This document shows positions 22,927 to 24,234 of a DNA stretch of 24,234 bases, one piece after another. The position numbers and the translations under genes were made by a program. The DNA is from DAIDKA01 sp049792815. Lineage in GTDB: Bacteria > Pseudomonadota > Gammaproteobacteria > Steroidobacterales > Steroidobacteraceae. How positions within the stretch are numbered: the stretch's first letter is position 1; every line of letters starts with the position of its first letter. The stretch covers positions 1-24,234 of the forward strand of contig JBARBG010000097.1 of the NCBI GenBank assembly GCA_049792815.1. Reading direction: 5' to 3'. The notes under the pieces are model-generated. The model had not been told where the DNA came from. It was given only the letters and a program-made list of their open reading frames with translations, and ran no database searches.

Positions 22927-23818
22927 AGACACGCGCCTGAAACTTGCGGTGCAGAAATCCGGACGCCTGACCGACCCCTCGCTGGACCTGCTCAGCCGCT
23001 GCGGCCTGAAGCTCTCGCGCGGCAAGGATCAGCTGATGGGATTTGGCGAGAACATGCCGCTGGATGTGCTGTTCGTGCGCGACGATGACATCCCGGACCT
23101 GGTGCAGGAAGATGTCTGCGACCTGGGCCTGGTGGGTCTGAACGTGCTCGAGGAGAAGCGCCTGGAGCTGGCCGCACGCGGTCAGACGGCGCTGTTCCAG
23201 ACGGTGCGCAACCTGGATTTCGGTCGCTGCCGGCTGTCGCTGGCGGTGCCTGAAGGCACGCAGTTCACCGGGCCGGCATGGCTTCAGGGCCGGCGCATCG
23301 CCACCACCTACCCGTGCATGCTGGCGCGCTTTCTCAAGGACCACGACCTCACGGCCGAGATCGTGGTGCTCTCCGGCGCGGTCGAGATCGCACCGCGCCT
23401 CGGGCGCGCCGATGCGGTGTGCGACCTGGTCTCCACCGGCTCGACCCTGCAGGCCAATCACCTGCGCGAAGTATTGACCGTGCTGGAAAGCCACGCGGTA
23501 CTGATACGCACTCCGCTGGCGCTGGCGCCGGCCAAGGATGAATGGGCCGAGCGGCTGCTGATGCGCATCGATGGGGTGCAGCAGGTCAAGGAGAGCAAGT
23601 ACATCATGCTGCACGCGCCGCGCTCGGCGCTGCCGGAAATCCGGCGGCTGCTGCCCGGCAGCGAGTCACCCACCATCATTCCGCTGGAGGGTCACCCCGA
23701 TCGGGTGGCGGTGCACGCGGTGTGCCGCGAGAACGTGTTCTGGGAAACCCTCGAGAGCCTGAAGAAGGCCGGCGCCAGCGCCATGCTGGTGCTGCCGGTC
23801 GAGAAGATGCTGGTTTAG
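22919..23818 (+). CDS. hisG: ATP phosphoribosyltransferase, long form
   Basis: A 299-residue enzyme for the first step of histidine synthesis, joining ATP and PRPP. Evidence: LKLAVQKSGRLTDPSLDLLSRCGL at the N-terminus, DVLFVRDDDIPDLVQEDVCDLGLVGLNVLEE near 52-82, and the PRPP loop region GRADAVCDLVSTGSTLQANHL near 162-182. A C-terminal ACT-like regulatory domain (about 225-299, ending MLVLPVEKML) marks the long, hexameric, histidine-inhibited form that needs no HisZ. ATG 22919 overlaps the end of the TrpR-like gene (ATGGATAA), so the two are coupled. The hisD start follows one base after its stop. Confidence 0.95.
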   Translation: MDKDTRLKLAVQKSGRLTDPSLDLLSRCGLKLSRGKDQLMGFGENMPLDVLFVRDDDIPDLVQEDVCDLGLVGLNVLEEKRLELAARGQTALFQTVRNLDFGRCRLSLAVPEGTQFTGPAWLQGRRIATTYPCMLARFLKDHDLTAEIVVLSGAVEIAPRLGRADAVCDLVSTGSTLQANHLREVLTVLESHAVLIRTPLALAPAKDEWAERLLMRIDGVQQVKESKYIMLHAPRSALPEIRRLLPGSESPTIIPLEGHPDRVAVHAVCRENVFWETLESLKKAGASAMLVLPVEKMLV

Positions 23819-23819
23819 C

Positions 23820-24234
23820 ATGCGCATCCTGTATTGGCAGCAACTGGATCCGGCACAGCGCCGCGCCGCGCTGGCCCGCCCTGCGGTGGCGGGCCGGGCC
23901 GATGTGGCCGCGGATGTCGCGCGCCTCATCAGCCAGGTGCGTGCCGAAGGCGACCTCGCCTTGCTGGAGCTCACCTGGCGCTTCGATGGCGTGCGCCTGG
24001 AGGGGCTCGCCGTCAGCGCCGCGGAGTTTGCCGCCGCACGTTCAAAGCTGACGCCGGTGCAGATCTGCGCCCTGGAGCGCGCGGTGGCGAACATCGAGAG
24101 CTTCCACGCCGCCCAGCAGCTGCCACCGCTGTCCGTGGAGACCACGCCCGGCGTGCGCTGCGAGCGCATCACCCGCGCGATCGGCGCCGTGGGCCTGTAC
24201 GTGCCCGCGGGCTCCGCGCCGCTGCCCTCGGCGG
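23820..24234 (+). CDS. hisD: Histidinol dehydrogenase, N-terminal part (runs off the window)
   Basis: A partial gene of 138 codons beginning at ATG 23820, one base after the hisG stop. The product starts MRILYWQQLDPAQRRAALAR and continues with VRAEGDLALLELTWRFDGV, LERAVANIESFHAAQQ and GVRCERITRAIGAVGLYVPAG. The last segment is the HisD signature region (family GVYVPGG; here LYVPAGSAPLPSA). HisD oxidises histidinol to histidine with NAD and zinc in the last two steps. The zinc ligands lie beyond the window edge. Order regulator-hisG-hisD matches typical gammaproteobacterial his operons. Confidence 0.93.
   Translation, partial: MRILYWQQLDPAQRRAALARPAVAGRADVAADVARLISQVRAEGDLALLELTWRFDGVRLEGLAVSAAEFAAARSKLTPVQICALERAVANIESFHAAQQLPPLSVETTPGVRCERITRAIGAVGLYVPAGSAPLPSA

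Overview
The window is GC-rich, tightly packed bacterial chromosome with almost every base in a gene. It carries amino-acid biosynthesis operons, a TonB energy-transduction operon, a SAM-I riboswitch, and a TrpR-family regulator in front of hisG. This combination suggests a gammaproteobacterium near the Xanthomonadales/Nevskiales/Steroidobacterales. That placement is inference, because no rRNA or other marker is present. I saw no mobile element, CRISPR array or tRNA.

Layout. (1) 1-1486, minus: the start of a probable DNA-repair nuclease gene, and alaA. (2) 1629-4125, plus: an IclR-type regulator translationally coupled to etfB and etfA. (3) 4122-9691, minus: a TonB operon read tonB-exbB-exbD-exbD-TPR-TPR-peroxiredoxin. 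The two TPR proteins are tandem paralogues. A strong sigma70-like promoter with a 24-bp near-palindrome at the expected start site precedes tonB. (4) 9987-13107, minus: an M17 aminopeptidase gene followed closely by ilvD. (5) 13132-18880, plus: a promoter, a 33-codon Leu/Val-rich leader peptide and a Rho-independent attenuator, then ilvC-leuA-leuC-leuD-leuB. The leuA product seems to lack about 36-40 conserved residues. (6) 18869-22496, minus: a core-MetE-like methyltransferase gene, then a promoter, a SAM-I riboswitch and metX-metB. (7) 22518-24234, plus: TrpR-type operator repeats, a TrpR/YerC-family regulator, hisG and the start of hisD.

How the parts work together. Regions 4 and 5 form a divergent branched-chain amino acid locus. 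It covers the IlvC and IlvD steps shared by valine and isoleucine and the whole leucine branch, but not acetolactate synthase. The plus-strand arm looks controlled by ribosome-mediated attenuation. Region 6 makes cystathionine from homoserine under SAM feedback and may also hold the final methylation step. Region 7 starts the histidine operon, probably under its own repressor. Three kinds of amino-acid feedback control (attenuation, riboswitch, repressor) therefore lie within about 9.5 kb.

The observations most worth a second look are the internal deletion in LeuA, the operators with 8-bp centre spacing between the methionine and histidine genes, the complete ilv-leu attenuator, the compact promoter/riboswitch unit before metX, and the palindrome at the tonB operon start.
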